From NCBI GenBank assembly GCA_001936135.1, contig CP012817.1, positions 3,348,001 to 3,412,000 of the forward strand: a DNA stretch of 64,000 nt. The letters are read 5' to 3'. The notes beneath the pieces are model-generated. The model made no database searches, was not told the DNA's origin, and was given only the letters and a program-made list of their open reading frames with translations. This document shows, in pieces, positions 1 to 11,144 of this stretch (position 1 is the stretch's first letter; the number at the start of each line of letters is the position of its first letter). A program made the position numbers and the translations under genes. This DNA is from Saccharomycopsis fibuligera x Saccharomycopsis cf. fibuligera. Lineage: Eukaryota; Ascomycota; Saccharomycetes; Ascoideales; Saccharomycopsidaceae.

Positions 1-631
1 CAAAATCAATCCAATATGAGATCATGATACCAGCAGTAATCAAAGCACCTTGCAACATAACCAATTTACCTCTAGCTTCGGCTTTAGCACACTCGGATTG
101 CCACATTGGCACTGTGGCTGTATTCAAACCGTTACCGATACCAGTGATGATTCTACCAGCAATTAATTGGCCAGTAGAGAAAGAAGCACACTGGATTATA
201 GCTCCGATAATCATGATTATACAGCCAGTAAAAATAGTTTTCCGTCTACCAATTTTATCACCAAGCCACATAGTGAATAATGCCCCGGCCAAACATCCGA
301 TCTCGTACACTGCAACCACAAAACCTTGCAATGTCTCATGGTTTGGGTGAAGTTTCAAGTTGATGGCCAGAAAAGTGTCGTTGAAAGTAGGAAGCGTTAA
401 CAAAGAGCCCATAACGCCTTGGTCATAGCCGAAAAGTAAGAACCCCATACCAGCAAAGAAAGACACCGCATGATGAAGCCTTTGACCTCTAAAACCGAGG
501 TAAGAATTCTTGGAATCAATATACAATTTGTCATCAACTTCTCCATGGCTTGTCGTTTCATGATTGCTTTCCACATGAGCCACTTGCTGTGGCTTCTCGG
601 GGCTTTCGTTTGTGTTGAGGCTCAGACTCAT
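1..631 (-). CDS. STL1-like MFS sugar/polyol transporter, N-terminal part (runs off left edge)
   Basis: Partial gene; about 210 N-terminal residues lie in the window and the rest lies beyond base 1. The ATG (629-631 on the complement) opens a frame with no stop to the edge. A polar N-tail with several His and Glu residues is followed by the first membrane segments. Family motifs are clear: GYDQGVMGSL in TM1, the loop LGDKIGRRKT after TM2, and the sugar-porter signature GRIITGIGNGLNTATVP followed by WQSE. A final SYWIDF is typical of the fungal STL1-type glycerol/sugar:proton symporter branch. The PESPR motif and C-terminal half are outside the window. The family imports sugars or glycerol at the plasma membrane with protons. 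The exact substrate cannot be told from this half; it could be a glucose, xylose or glycerol transporter. Confidence 0.9.
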   Translation of the reverse strand, partial: MSLSLNTNESPEKPQQVAHVESNHETTSHGEVDDKLYIDSKNSYLGFRGQRLHHAVSFFAGMGFLLFGYDQGVMGSLLTLPTFNDTFLAINLKLHPNHETLQGFVVAVYEIGCLAGALFTMWLGDKIGRRKTIFTGCIIMIIGAIIQCASFSTGQLIAGRIITGIGNGLNTATVPMWQSECAKAEARGKLVMLQGALITAGIMISYWIDF

Positions 632-3342
632 GTTAGTATATTGAAACGAAAAGGAGCTGTTATAAGAATTTTGGTCTTTGTAGAAATCAGCCTGAATAAG
701 CTAAAATGAGATTGAATATGCAGAAAATAACTCGGGGATACGCGCTTTTTTATAGAATTTATCAAGTTCAACTGGATCATAGCCTAAAGGTTTGATTTAT
801 TCATGAAATATGTTTTATAATGGCCAAATATCCCAATATGTTTGATTATGTCATAGTAGGCAAGCCTATTGCAGGCGGGTCACAACTTCTTGGCTTCTGT
901 ACACTTACGTTCATATATGCAGAAGGCAGTGACACTTATGCAGACTAAGTTGCAGCATTATATGGCAAGTAGTACGGGGGCATGGTTGTTGTGTAGTTGA
1001 GCTGATTTTGGAAGCTGTGGATACGCTACACACTAAATGATACCGTAAGGGCCTATTTATGTTTCTGATTTTACTGTGATGACGTAAGGCAGTTGAAAAG
1101 GAGTGAGCACTAGAAGAAGAAAGAAAAGAACTTATAGCAGCTGTAGTTTTTTATTAGGCACGCTATACCTATTTTTCTATTATTTTTAGGTACCATCTTA
1201 AAAAGGCTGGAGCCAGACGCGCTAACACATTCAGGACTAAATCGTGTGATACATTGTTAACATTTAAGTTGTCAACCGGACAATTCAAGTACGCCCCTCC
1301 ACTTTCGGGATAACATTTCGGACAAAACATAGTTTTTCCAATCACCGAGCCTAGCTTGCTGTTATCAAGATAATTTTCAACAAGCTTACATTTAAAGGCA
1401 AATTATGTATTTCTCGCTCTAATGCTGAACTGCCGATTAACGAAGCTAGAACAACATTGGCCTACATAGTGTAAGTCCCTTTAGAATTAAGCTCGAGGAG
1501 ATCATCAACTCTCAGTTCGCTCAATTCGTCACTTATGCTCTTCACACAAGCTAAAAGATAGCTTCTTTAGTTATTCACCCCCATCATTTCCCGGTGAGTT
1601 TAAAAGATGCACCCCAACGTACCCCGGTTATTTTGTTTTAGAGGATATGTATGAACAGTACTGTCACCGTCTCACACTCGCTTGGACTATTGTGGATGAC
1701 TATAACTGATTGGACAATAGGAGGTAAGCCATCTATCTATCTTGCACCGCAGATGGTTTTGAGCTCCGGAGTGACTTAAAAAGATCCTAACGCACAATTT
1801 TATGCAAACAACTTGGAATTTTTCCAACATATTATGCCGCCTCGGTTGGTTAAAAAGAGTGTCTGTTTGCTTTTCTTTTTGTATAGGTTTCAGAAAAAAT
1901 ATCTTTCTCGAATTTCAAACAAACCTCTCTGAAAGTTTGGTGGAGGTGGAAGCGGAACCAAAAAGCGCACCAAGTCGTTGCTAAGATGAAAAAAAGTGGA
2001 GTATAAATCATGACTGTGGCCAGACACTGTTATGGTTTGGGTGGAGGTTTGTGGGACACCCACAGACACACACCAACCACCCTTGCTTCGCCCAACTGAA
2101 ACACTCCGGGGTACATGAAAACGCGACATTTATGTCCACTAATGCACTAAGTTTTAGGCTACTGCTGCAGTGCGCTACAATAAGCAATTACTGCCAAAGC
2201 GAAGCACCCAGGCTTTTGGGTTGCATAGTTACGTAATCTTTTTCTTCTCTTGACTGCCACAACTGCTTAGTGTGCAATCGTGCTATGCTATTTATGGTAC
2301 AGTATGTACCAACGGTAAGTAAGCGGATATGAAGAGCGATTTAAGATGTGCTGTTGTGCAGTATACGAACTATTGAAACAATCGTAACGAACTACAATAC
2401 ATTAATATGCCTTAGAAAGTCAAGGATTTTTTCTATTTTTGTCAACCGGAGTATAAAGTCCGTTTTTTTGGAGCGAAATATAGCAACGCCAGGCGGTGAA
2501 TGACCTACCTTCTGCGAGCATACTGCAGCATCACGACCATTGTGGAAATACGGAGACTATCAAAAAGATTTTGCCACGGCAGTAACCATGCTATTAGGAT
2601 GAATAAATGTGATAAAAAACAGAATGTGCCTTCAGTTGAAAAATCAGATAGGTACCAATTTGCGATTTTAGAATACGCAAAAGCTAAATTTCCATTTGAT
2701 ATGCTCTATCTCCTATTTACGCATAAATTCTAACAAACGAGTGCAACGCCAAAATGAGGATAACCGTTAATAGCCAATTCTATAATTAAGCTGCCGAAGA
2801 CAATACAATCTCTTTTCTAGCCGTATGTATTGTGTCACCTATTGTTAAAGTCACCCGGTAAGATCTCTAAACACACTCCTTCTTGTTCTTAAAGATATAC
2901 TGAGATGCAGATTGCCAACTGCGGGGCTGAAAAATAGAACGTTGTACATAATGCTCGGATTAATAGCAACTTTTGGGGAAGAAAAGAGAAACCTTCGCAA
3001 ATGGTACTCCAACTTGTTGGCGAGTTTTGGTAATGGCGGAAAGTAGTAAATACGGTGCTTGTGAACGAGGCTCCGACGCGTAAAATCTCGTACTTTGCTT
3101 TCCATGTTTCTTGAACTTTGCGTTCATTGAAAAAATAAAAGAAAAGGAAATTTAAATGTGGAAACAAAAGTAAATCCTTGATCTAGAATTTTTTTGAGCC
3201 AATAATCCGATTTAGGAGCACTGACAAGTCTCTATAACATTTTCAGTACTTATTATTCCTTATTAACCCAGTGTTCGTTACCACCCCCTACTTGAAAAAT
3301 AGTAACAAATGTTGCCAAGACAAAGAGACATTAATACTAAAG

Positions 3343-3392
3343 CGAGGGGTACTCCAGAACCTCAAATCGAGGGGTACTCCAGAACCTCAAAT
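3343..3392. repeat. 25 bp tandem duplication
   Basis: Two identical head-to-tail 25 bp units (3343-3367 and 3368-3392), each starting cgaggggtactccagaac, followed by a partial third start (cgagg). It lies in a spacer and is not part of a convincing reading frame. Confidence 0.9.
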
Positions 3393-3458
3393 CGAGGACA
3401 CACCACTCTTACAGAGATATTCGGTAATATCACTAACATTAAAGTCTCTAGCGTGAAT

Positions 3459-3461
<3 letters not shown>

Positions 3462-3498
<37 letters not shown>
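3462..3498. repeat. (AT)n microsatellite
   Basis: Uninterrupted alternating AT for about 37 bases in the spacer. Such tracts vary in length between strains. Confidence 0.95.
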
Positions 3499-3502
<4 letters not shown>

Positions 3503-4866
3503 GAAATAGCTCAAGATACATAATTCAGAAGCAGGTTTACGTAGACCTTTGGAAACAAATTATCGTTAGAATGTTACGCAGGATGGAAACTTTACTTGGT
3601 TTTCATCAGTAGTATCTCAGCTGTGCAACATGTCAACAAGGAAATAAAAAGCAAGTTGATATCTGCTTGAAAATAACTTGTAAAAAGCACGGTTTTTCAC
3701 TACAGTGGCGGTATATGTGTGACAAGGACAATATAATAGCACAACATATTAACCCGCACTACAGAATAATTCAACCATGACAACCAACTATTGATAGTCA
3801 ATTTCAAAGCAAAAAGCCTCATAACCATCATCTATCACTAGCAGCAACCAGTAGCCAACAACCAGCAAAAATATTAAACAGCGCGAAAAAGAACGCAGTC
3901 GGGTCATCTCATCTCACGCCTAAAAAAATTTTTCTAACAGCACTGGTGTTTACCCTTTTGGGAGATGCACGAAACCTCTCTGGAAAAACTATAAAAAGGC
4001 CGCCGAGCCCTTCATTTTTGTAATATTTTTTATGGTTTTCTTTCTCTGTCGACGTACTTCAGTAAGTAGCCCCCCATATGGTTGAGCTTCTCTTGGCTCA
4101 GCTAATACTTCCAAATTATCTTATTTATTGAACAATATCAACAGACATGAAAGAATAAATAAATTTTTAAAGGAGACAATTTTTCTAACAAATTTCTAAA
4201 GTAGGATCATTTCTATAGGTCACGTCTCTCTTTGACTCTTCAAAAGAGCCACTGAATCCAACTTGGTTGATGAGGCAATAACCCTTGTGCTCTAGAATGA
4301 GGTTTGAAATAGCTTGGTCTGTGTATCCTAGTTGATCCAGTCATCTAAATTTTTATTACCGTTCTTGTCGTTTGAAACCTTGTTTTTACAAAGTTGAGAC
4401 AAGAAGCAATGATTTCGACCCTGTACAACACGCTCCTAGTGAGAAGTTCTTACGGGGTGGGCACAAGTGGCAGTCTGACAAGTTCCCTTAAGTATGCTGT
4501 TTATATGTTAATACAAACTTGACTGTTCTGATTTGCATTTGAAAATTTATTAATGTAAATTTGGTCTACTGCGGAAATATCCGATAAATTATAGTCACTG
4601 TCTACCTTCCATATAGTTCAAATATAATTAGCTGGCTTAAGTTGGCGGCACTGAAGACAATTTAAGACTGCCTTTACCAATGATAAAGTACGTTCATTAT
4701 TGTTACAGTTATTCCTATTTCTTAAAAGGTTATTAATTTTTTTCATTCATTATTAGAGTATACGGATGTCAGCATCACGGAGAAAAACTGAAAAGGAAAA
4801 AAATTCCTCCAGATTACTCAGCATATTTGTTGTCTCCTTTTTGTTATTTTACTCAGTTAATTGTAC

Positions 4867-6960
4867 CTAACTTAAGCCAATATCTTTCTTCACCATAGCT
4901 ACACAAATTGGGTGATACAAACTTTCGAACTTCTTGAAAGTTTTCACTGCCAATTGTTTATCACACTCATTTAACAAAATGTAACCAGGTCTAACAAATT
5001 TCATTCTCCCAACAGTACCTAACCAATCAGCAAAGACTTGGTATTCCTTGGTAACTCTTCCCTTGAGCAAGACTTTAAAAAATCTAAACTTCACTTCGGC
5101 ATTACCATTTTTAGAGATTCTTGAATACTCTTCCTCAATGAACTGCAAAGCAACTTGCCCATTTTCTGTAGATAAAAGCTGTTGGTTTTCGTCATTGTAG
5201 TTGGACAAACTGTCCAAAAATACTACAAGCTGATTAGAGCTATAAGAAGCAACATCGGCATCATTGCTGAATTGTTGACTCAACGAATCTTTGGTAAGCT
5301 TAATGTTATTGGCGTTGGCCTGAGTAATGGCGGTGTACCATTTTTCGGAAAGGGCCAAACATTGGTTAACTAAGGTAGTATCAAACTGTGGCTTTGGTGG
5401 CAACCCGGTACCTAAGAGCCAAGTTTCATAGTCAACTTTTTGCAATTTGGCAAAAATTTCTTGATCCTGGGCAGCATAGTACTCAAAAAGAGTTTCAATA
5501 AATTGGTAAGTATCTAACGACTTTTTGTTGAACTTAGAGAAATAGTGCTTGATAAATGGATCGAATTTCTCAGTACCACCGACAGTATTTTCCAAATGGA
5601 ACAAAAAGTTGAACCCTTTTTCGTAAGGAACAGTACTGAATGCATCATCAGGATCGCTACCGTCTTTCAAGTTTTGAATCAATCTGGTGTACTTTTGATC
5701 CATTCTACTAATGCTTTCTTCCAAATCATTCCAACCGATAATTGCGCTGAAATGTCTGTAACTTTCACCATGCAAAGCAGCAAGAATTCTTCTCTCCAAA
5801 TAGACGGTCCAACCTTCATTCAACCAAAAATGTTCCCAAGACCCATTAGTAACCAAATTTCCAGAATATGAATGAGCAAGTTCGTGAGCCACCACGTCTA
5901 TGTTTTCTGCATCGCCACTAATAATGGTGCTATTGGCAAGAGTCAATTGTGGGTTTTCCATACCACCATAAGGAAAAGCCATCGGAGCCACCACAAAATC
6001 ATAATCGGTCCATTCGTACTTGTAGATCAATTTTTCCAAAATTTGTAAAAACTTCTCAACAACTTCATCCTTGAATTCATTGGCGCAACGCTCAATGTTG
6101 ACAGGTTCAGTATAAATCAAAGATCTTGGACCGATTCTAGCACTAGTGATATCACCACTAACAATAGCAAACAAGTAGGATGGAATAGGCACTGGTTGAA
6201 TGAAATGGTATACTGATGGGTCAGTTTCTTTAGCTTGCGCCTTTTTATCAATCAATGCGGAGACTAACGTCTTGTATGGAGATTTAACTCTAACTTGGAA
6301 CGGTGACTTGATGGATGGAGTATCGAAGCATGGGTAAATGGATCTAGCATGGATAGGTTCGGATTGAGAAAACAAGTACTCGTGCTGCTGGCCATCAGTT
6401 TGACTTTTGCTCAAGAATTGCAATGCAGTGGAGCTGCTAGTGGTGGAAAAATAAATACGGAGTTGGAATTCCTCACCGGCGACAAAGGCGACATCATTGA
6501 AATTTGGCACTTCTAAAGCATGACCAAGCTTGTATTTTTCATCGTCTTGTTTGTGAATATTGTAATTGGACACATGTTTGTCATTGATTAAAACATCAGC
6601 AATGTTGATGCTAGTGAGATCCAACACCACAGATTTAGTGGAGTTATTCAATGGCGATAAACTGTATTGGACGAAACCAGTAAGCAATTTTTCCTTGAAG
6701 TTGATCTCAAAGTCAAGAGCAGTTTTCTTGACAAGGAAGTTCAAATAGTTGGAGTTGGTGGAATAATCGAACTCGGGGCTGATCTTAGGACGTATCTTCT
6801 CGAGACAGTCTGGGAGCCTGATATTGGCGGTTGCATTAGCAGTAGTAGCCATTGCAAAGAATCTTCTGTATGGTGATATTAAGGGCTTGTACGACGTTTT
6901 AAATGGGCTGAAGAAAGTGAGGCTGTTCTTGCAAGTGACCAGAAATAAGGACTTGAGCAT
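4867..6960 (-). CDS. LAP2: Leukotriene-A4-hydrolase-type zinc aminopeptidase (M1 family)
   Basis: A 697-residue M1 metallopeptidase. The substrate-anchoring motif GGMEN is at 332-336. The zinc site is HELAH at 359-363 (ligands H359 and H363, catalytic E360) plus E382 in WLNEGW. The N-terminal beta domain and C-terminal helical domain fit yeast Lap2/Lkh1 and mammalian LTA4H. The family trims N-terminal residues from short peptides and has epoxide hydrolase activity, usually in cytosol and nucleus. Residues 1-36 before the family-typical start at M37 (MATTANATANIRLPDCLEK; ATG at 6850-6852) are basic, rich in Ser/Phe and free of acidic residues, so they look like a mitochondrial presequence. Both ATGs could be used. 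A T29 tract lies about 105 bp upstream. The identification is secure; which start is used is not. Confidence 0.95.
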   Translation of the reverse strand: MLKSLFLVTCKNSLTFFSPFKTSYKPLISPYRRFFAMATTANATANIRLPDCLEKIRPKISPEFDYSTNSNYLNFLVKKTALDFEINFKEKLLTGFVQYSLSPLNNSTKSVVLDLTSINIADVLINDKHVSNYNIHKQDDEKYKLGHALEVPNFNDVAFVAGEEFQLRIYFSTTSSSTALQFLSKSQTDGQQHEYLFSQSEPIHARSIYPCFDTPSIKSPFQVRVKSPYKTLVSALIDKKAQAKETDPSVYHFIQPVPIPSYLFAIVSGDITSARIGPRSLIYTEPVNIERCANEFKDEVVEKFLQILEKLIYKYEWTDYDFVVAPMAFPYGGMENPQLTLANSTIISGDAENIDVVAHELAHSYSGNLVTNGSWEHFWLNEGWTVYLERRILAALHGESYRHFSAIIGWNDLEESISRMDQKYTRLIQNLKDGSDPDDAFSTVPYEKGFNFLFHLENTVGGTEKFDPFIKHYFSKFNKKSLDTYQFIETLFEYYAAQDQEIFAKLQKVDYETWLLGTGLPPKPQFDTTLVNQCLALSEKWYTAITQANANNIKLTKDSLSQQFSNDADVASYSSNQLVVFLDSLSNYNDENQQLLSTENGQVALQFIEEEYSRISKNGNAEVKFRFFKVLLKGRVTKEYQVFADWLGTVGRMKFVRPGYILLNECDKQLAVKTFKKFESLYHPICVAMVKKDIGLS

Positions 6961-7064
6961 CTGATAAGGAAGAGAAGAGAAAAAAAATTTTCTTGCCTTT
7001 ATTTGTCTGGGATGTTCTAGCGGGAATTTATTCAGTAATGCCGTTGACAGTTTCTTTATGTTTG

Positions 7065-7093
<29 letters not shown>
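7065..7093. repeat. Poly(T) tract, 29 bp
   Basis: Homopolymer in the LAP2 upstream region. Poly(dA:dT) of this length excludes nucleosomes in yeast promoters, so a promoter role is plausible but inferred. Confidence 0.95.
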
Positions 7094-7095
<2 letters not shown>

Positions 7096-8185
7096 TTTTC
7101 GTTCTCACGGCACATACAAAACGCACCAGATGCGAGGATCAAAGATGCGTCTCGGGGCTACGCAACCGGTGAACTCGCTATACTAAGGTTAAACTACCAG
7201 AAGAACTCTACTACAATAGAAATGAAATTGTGCTATGTGCTGTTCCTTTGGAAACGAGTTACTAACATGGCTGAGACATTAAACAATTCCCGCGAGATCT
7301 TATCAGTGTCATCGTTGCAAAGATGGAAAAATGATTATGTATCGCAATTGGTGCCTTATTCAAACAATCAAAATTTTCAAGTTCTCGAGGACAGGAAAAG
7401 TTTTGACCTCAAGAAAGAGTAAGAAAAATAATCATAAACAGAAACAGAATATATAGTAACGGCAAACGGCAGCGATAAAGTGCATTAAATGCATCAGTTG
7501 CGCAGCCGACCGACAATAGCAGAAAACGAGCTTCCAGGTTGGGCACCAATGCAATGTGCCGTTCGTTCATCGAGGATACGTCGGCAACGTGGACTACAAT
7601 ATATAGCATATTTTTCTGTTTTAGCCTTAATTTTGTAGTCTCCAACTATAGTTAGCTATAGATTTTATTGTATTTACTGGAGCTGTTATCAAACTAATGT
7701 TTCGTCTAACTTAATTATTATTTCATGACAGTTACTACCTAATTATTTCTGTGTTTGTATACACATACTCCTCTGAGTGTTGCAAAGCAGTTAATAATAA
7801 TAATAATTTCTTACTTTACTTTTTCTCTTCTTTATCGCACCTTTTGCAATAACCGTAAGACCTGTTATGCATGGTGCGTTCCTCATTCTTGTGTGGCTCG
7901 GAAAAATTTTCCCAGTTTTTAACATCATTGCAGCAGCGGCACAGGTGGTGCGTTTAATGAATGCAGCATGTTTGGAAAAAAATGTTGGGATTCTTATAAG
8001 CAAGTGATATCTTTCAGTAATAAGGCAAGCCAAAAATATAAGAGAACCACCATTGACAAATTTTTGGACATCTGAACATGTTATCATTTACATGAGCTCA
8101 GATGAATCGTCTTGTCTTGTATTGTGTTCTTATGATGTGATGTCGAATACACGGAAAGAGATGGTGATCGATTGACCTGCTGCAA

Positions 8186-8190
<5 letters not shown>

Positions 8191-8217
<27 letters not shown>
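8191..8217. repeat. Poly(T) tract, 27 bp
   Basis: Pure T run in spacer, about 770 bp downstream of the minus-strand gene ending at 8961. Confidence 0.95.
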
Positions 8218-8960
8218 GTTCCCTTTCCCGACTGATTCACCTTTATACGAAATCATGCTGATTAAGATTCATCTGTATATATAATCATTTTTTAAAGGAT
8301 TCATGTTGGGCTAACCCAAAAGCTGTTGCAGTACTCGTTGGTGCTATAAATTCCTCGAATGCAAATTTTTTCTAATCCAGTACCACTAAACTAGTTAAAC
8401 AATAGGTTCACCTTGCAAAGTGGCACATGCCATAAAGTATAACCGTAGCTTTTTATAGCTACAGAACTTGCGCGAGATTGCTTGAGCAGTACTGGTGTAA
8501 GAGCAAACCTAGCTGCCACTACCAATGAACTCGTAAATCGCAACGGCTCAAAAGTAGCATTAGACTGTGCGCCATGAAAACCGATAAAAAAGAAAGATTA
8601 AATGGCCATATAAGACAGACATATATCGTATTTCGTTTATCATAATAACACTATATCACATAGATAAAAAAGAAAGAAAAAAAAGAAAGAAAAATGATGT
8701 ACACGAAAGGTAGAAATAGAAAAAAAAAGAAGATATTATTAAATTTAGAAAAATTAAAAGAGAAAACAAAGAGACAAAAATAAATGCAACTTAGGGTGAC
8801 GATGTGAAGGAAAGGAAAGGGGAAATTAGATAATGTAAGGTAAGGCATGATAAATATGGAACAGTAAAAACTTTACACGGCAAAATTATAGCAAGTTGGG
8901 AGACAAGATATCACCATAATTACCATATTCTTGGAGTAATTTCTCTTCAGACTCAGAACT

Positions 8961-11144
8961 TTACTTCTTACTACCACTATCATCACGACGATCTGGTGGA
9001 GATATCACAAAATTCACATCAGTCTTCGAATGCCCCCTTTGATGACGATTATGCCCAGTGCTGTGCCCGTGACTAGTTGACCGAGTTGATAATGAGGGCG
9101 ATGGTGATGTTCCGGGTACAAAACTAGGGCCAGGACTAGGGCCACGGGGCGGGCCAGTAGCAGCTGATGAAGGAGGAGGAAGTTGAGCTCTCTGCTGCTG
9201 CTGCTGCTGCTGATGTCGATGATGATGAGCCTGGGTCGGTGGTGGGGTGGGCTGCGCCGGAAACACAAAATTTCCTTGAAATGATCCTTCCAAAATTTGA
9301 GGATACTGCTGTGATGGTTGATGTTGATGCAGACGACGAGGACTTTGTTGATATTGCTGTACTGATGGTTGAGATGATTGATTAAGCTGTCTCGTTGGAC
9401 TACCCGCATTGGCATTGGCGTTAGCATTGAATGTGCTGAAATGAGACGGTATGAACAGTCTATTGAAACTTGACATCAGTTGCAGCGAAGGCATTGAATA
9501 TTTGGAAGCCGCATTTTCCGACAAATGTCGACGATGGCTCAACAGTTTACGAAGCGGTGATCTCGTGCCACTGGCAGTACTGCTTGCACCCTGCCCAGGT
9601 AATAGATTCAATGAAGTTAATGAAGGCAGTTGAGAGACGTGATGCAGAGGTCTTGGAGAAAGACCAAAGTTTGTAGCTGTGCTAATATTGGTGATTGTTG
9701 AAGATGCGGAAGTGTCAGCAACACTACTGGCACTAGTATTAGCAAATGACACATCAGACAGCCTTCTTTGTCTTTTACTTGGAGTATCATCATCAGCGTT
9801 AGTGTCACGAGTGCTGCCGCCATGCGGACCCTGCCAGTGGTGAAATTGATAATGGATCTGCTGTGGCATGTTGACTTTGAAGACCAGAGTGGTTGGTTTC
9901 TGCAGAGAATACAGCTGTGAACGTGAATGCGAATGCAGGGATTGATGATGATGCTGAGACTGTTGGTGAGATGACAGGCCCGTTGAGGTCGAAGATATTG
10001 ACGAAGAATGCGACTTGATTGGTTTAGCAGTTGGGGTTGATATGGTAGCCGTTGACGACGCAGGCGGTGGGTAAACTTGTATTTGTTGCGAGTGTTGATC
10101 ATGAGATAACAGAAGCGGCTGATTTTGGTGCATTGGCTGATCCTTGTACTGCTGCAATTTCTTTTGCATCTCTTCGCTAGTTAATTTTATCGAGTTGTTG
10201 AAAATCTGAGGAATAAGCTGTTTAGGAATCTTGTAATCAATAGCAGCACTTAAAAGCTCAAGTGACTTGTTAAGAGTTTCCACCTTGAGTTTCTCTTGCT
10301 TGGAGCGCTCTTTTTCAATTTGCAAGCTGATAGCTGATATCAAGGATGACTCAGAATGACTCCACGAGAGCACTGATTTCATCGTTAACGAACTGTCGCT
10401 GTCGCTGTCGCTGTCGTTGTCATTGTCATTGTCATTGTCGCTGTCTTTTTTATCGTTATTGCCGTTATCGCTAACGTTGCCTTTTGCACCATCATCATTA
10501 TTATCATTATCATCGTCATGATCATCATGATCATTATCATCATCACCTCTATCATTGTCGTTGTCATTATCGTTTTCGCTATTGTTAGCTTTGTCATTGT
10601 CATTATTGTTACTATTATTATTATTACTGTCCTCACCATTATTTTTGACATCCTTTTGATTTTCTAGCGTTTTCTGCTTATCGTTTTTAGTTCCGCCGCT
10701 AAAAAGATCGTCACTGCGCAGATCTTTGCCAGCGCTTCGCTGTCTTTCTTCCTGCTCCTGCTCCTGCTCCAACATGATTTCATCGCCGTCGCCATCGCCG
10801 TCGCCACTGCCATCGCTGCTGCAACTGTTATGACTGTCATTTTCTTTACTCCTTATTTTGTCACTGCCGCCGACAACATTTTCAATATTTTCTTTATTTG
10901 CAGTAGCACTGCTATCTTTGCTATCTTTGCTATCTTTGCTCTTGCTGTTGCCGCGGCTGTTTTTGCGAGTACCAAGGCTTGTGAGACTTATGCTCCCAGC
11001 GCTAACGCTTCTTTTCAGCTTATCTTGGGGTTTTGTGTCCTTTGACCTGCTTTGCACAGCGCCTTTCCTTGTTTTCCTTGAAGACGTCGCAGTTGAGGTT
11101 TCCTCGGGTTTCTGTTTTGGCTTCCTTGAAAATTTGTTAAACAT
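8961..11144 (-). CDS. Low-complexity Asn/Asp/Gln/Ser-rich protein of unknown function
   Basis: Intact 727-residue frame with ATG start (11142-11144). I do not recognise a named family. In order it has: a basic Ser/Lys-rich N-terminus (1-100); an acidic stretch of Asp/Asn repeats (about 170-260); a charged helical segment that starts LQIEKERSKQEKLKVETLNK and is followed by IPKQLIPQIFNN (about 275-320), the part most likely to be conserved; a Ser/His/Gln-rich middle; short basic motifs SKRQRRLSDVS and SPLRKLLSHRRHLS that resemble kinase or 14-3-3 sites; a polyglutamine run near 650; and a C-terminal motif GHSKTDVNFVISPP. The two short conserved-looking blocks in a disordered protein suggest a regulatory or transcription-related role, but that is a guess. 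There are no membrane segments or catalytic motifs. Repetitive codons (cat/gtc, ctg/gtt series) make its length likely to vary between strains. Confidence 0.8.
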   Translation of the reverse strand: MFNKFSRKPKQKPEETSTATSSRKTRKGAVQSRSKDTKPQDKLKRSVSAGSISLTSLGTRKNSRGNSKSKDSKDSKDSSATANKENIENVVGGSDKIRSKENDSHNSCSSDGSGDGDGDGDEIMLEQEQEQEERQRSAGKDLRSDDLFSGGTKNDKQKTLENQKDVKNNGEDSNNNNSNNNDNDKANNSENDNDNDNDRGDDDNDHDDHDDDNDNNDDGAKGNVSDNGNNDKKDSDNDNDNDNDSDSDSDSSLTMKSVLSWSHSESSLISAISLQIEKERSKQEKLKVETLNKSLELLSAAIDYKIPKQLIPQIFNNSIKLTSEEMQKKLQQYKDQPMHQNQPLLLSHDQHSQQIQVYPPPASSTATISTPTAKPIKSHSSSISSTSTGLSSHQQSQHHHQSLHSHSRSQLYSLQKPTTLVFKVNMPQQIHYQFHHWQGPHGGSTRDTNADDDTPSKRQRRLSDVSFANTSASSVADTSASSTITNISTATNFGLSPRPLHHVSQLPSLTSLNLLPGQGASSTASGTRSPLRKLLSHRRHLSENAASKYSMPSLQLMSSFNRLFIPSHFSTFNANANANAGSPTRQLNQSSQPSVQQYQQSPRRLHQHQPSQQYPQILEGSFQGNFVFPAQPTPPPTQAHHHRHQQQQQQQRAQLPPPSSAATGPPRGPSPGPSFVPGTSPSPSLSTRSTSHGHSTGHNRHQRGHSKTDVNFVISPPDRRDDSGSKK

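Larger units (their letters stand above)
632..4866. other. Gene-free spacer, 4.2 kb
   Basis: Both strands hold only short unconvincing reading frames (under 95 codons), with no recognisable domains. The stretch contains a 25 bp tandem duplication, an AT dinucleotide tract, and a TATA-like element (actataaaaagg near 3987) followed by only a 17-codon frame at 4033 ending at TGA. The left part must contain the promoter of the transporter gene. The right part is downstream of the aminopeptidase gene. Confidence 0.6.
6961..8960. other. Spacer between LAP2 and the low-complexity gene
   Basis: About 2 kb between the LAP2 start and the stop of the next minus-strand gene. It holds a T29 tract (7065-7093) and a T27 tract (8191-8217). 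The longest ATG frame that reads at all like protein is a 66-codon + strand frame (7222-7422, with an internal ATG at 7267). I do not recognise it and do not call it a gene. Confidence 0.6.

Noticed and set aside
7222-7422. 66-codon ATG frame upstream of LAP2
   Set aside because: Reads slightly like protein but has no known motif; too short to support alone.
10385-10651. Alternate-frame Thr/Met/Ile-rich frame inside the low-complexity gene
   Set aside because: Shadow of the GAT/AAT repeat tract in another frame.
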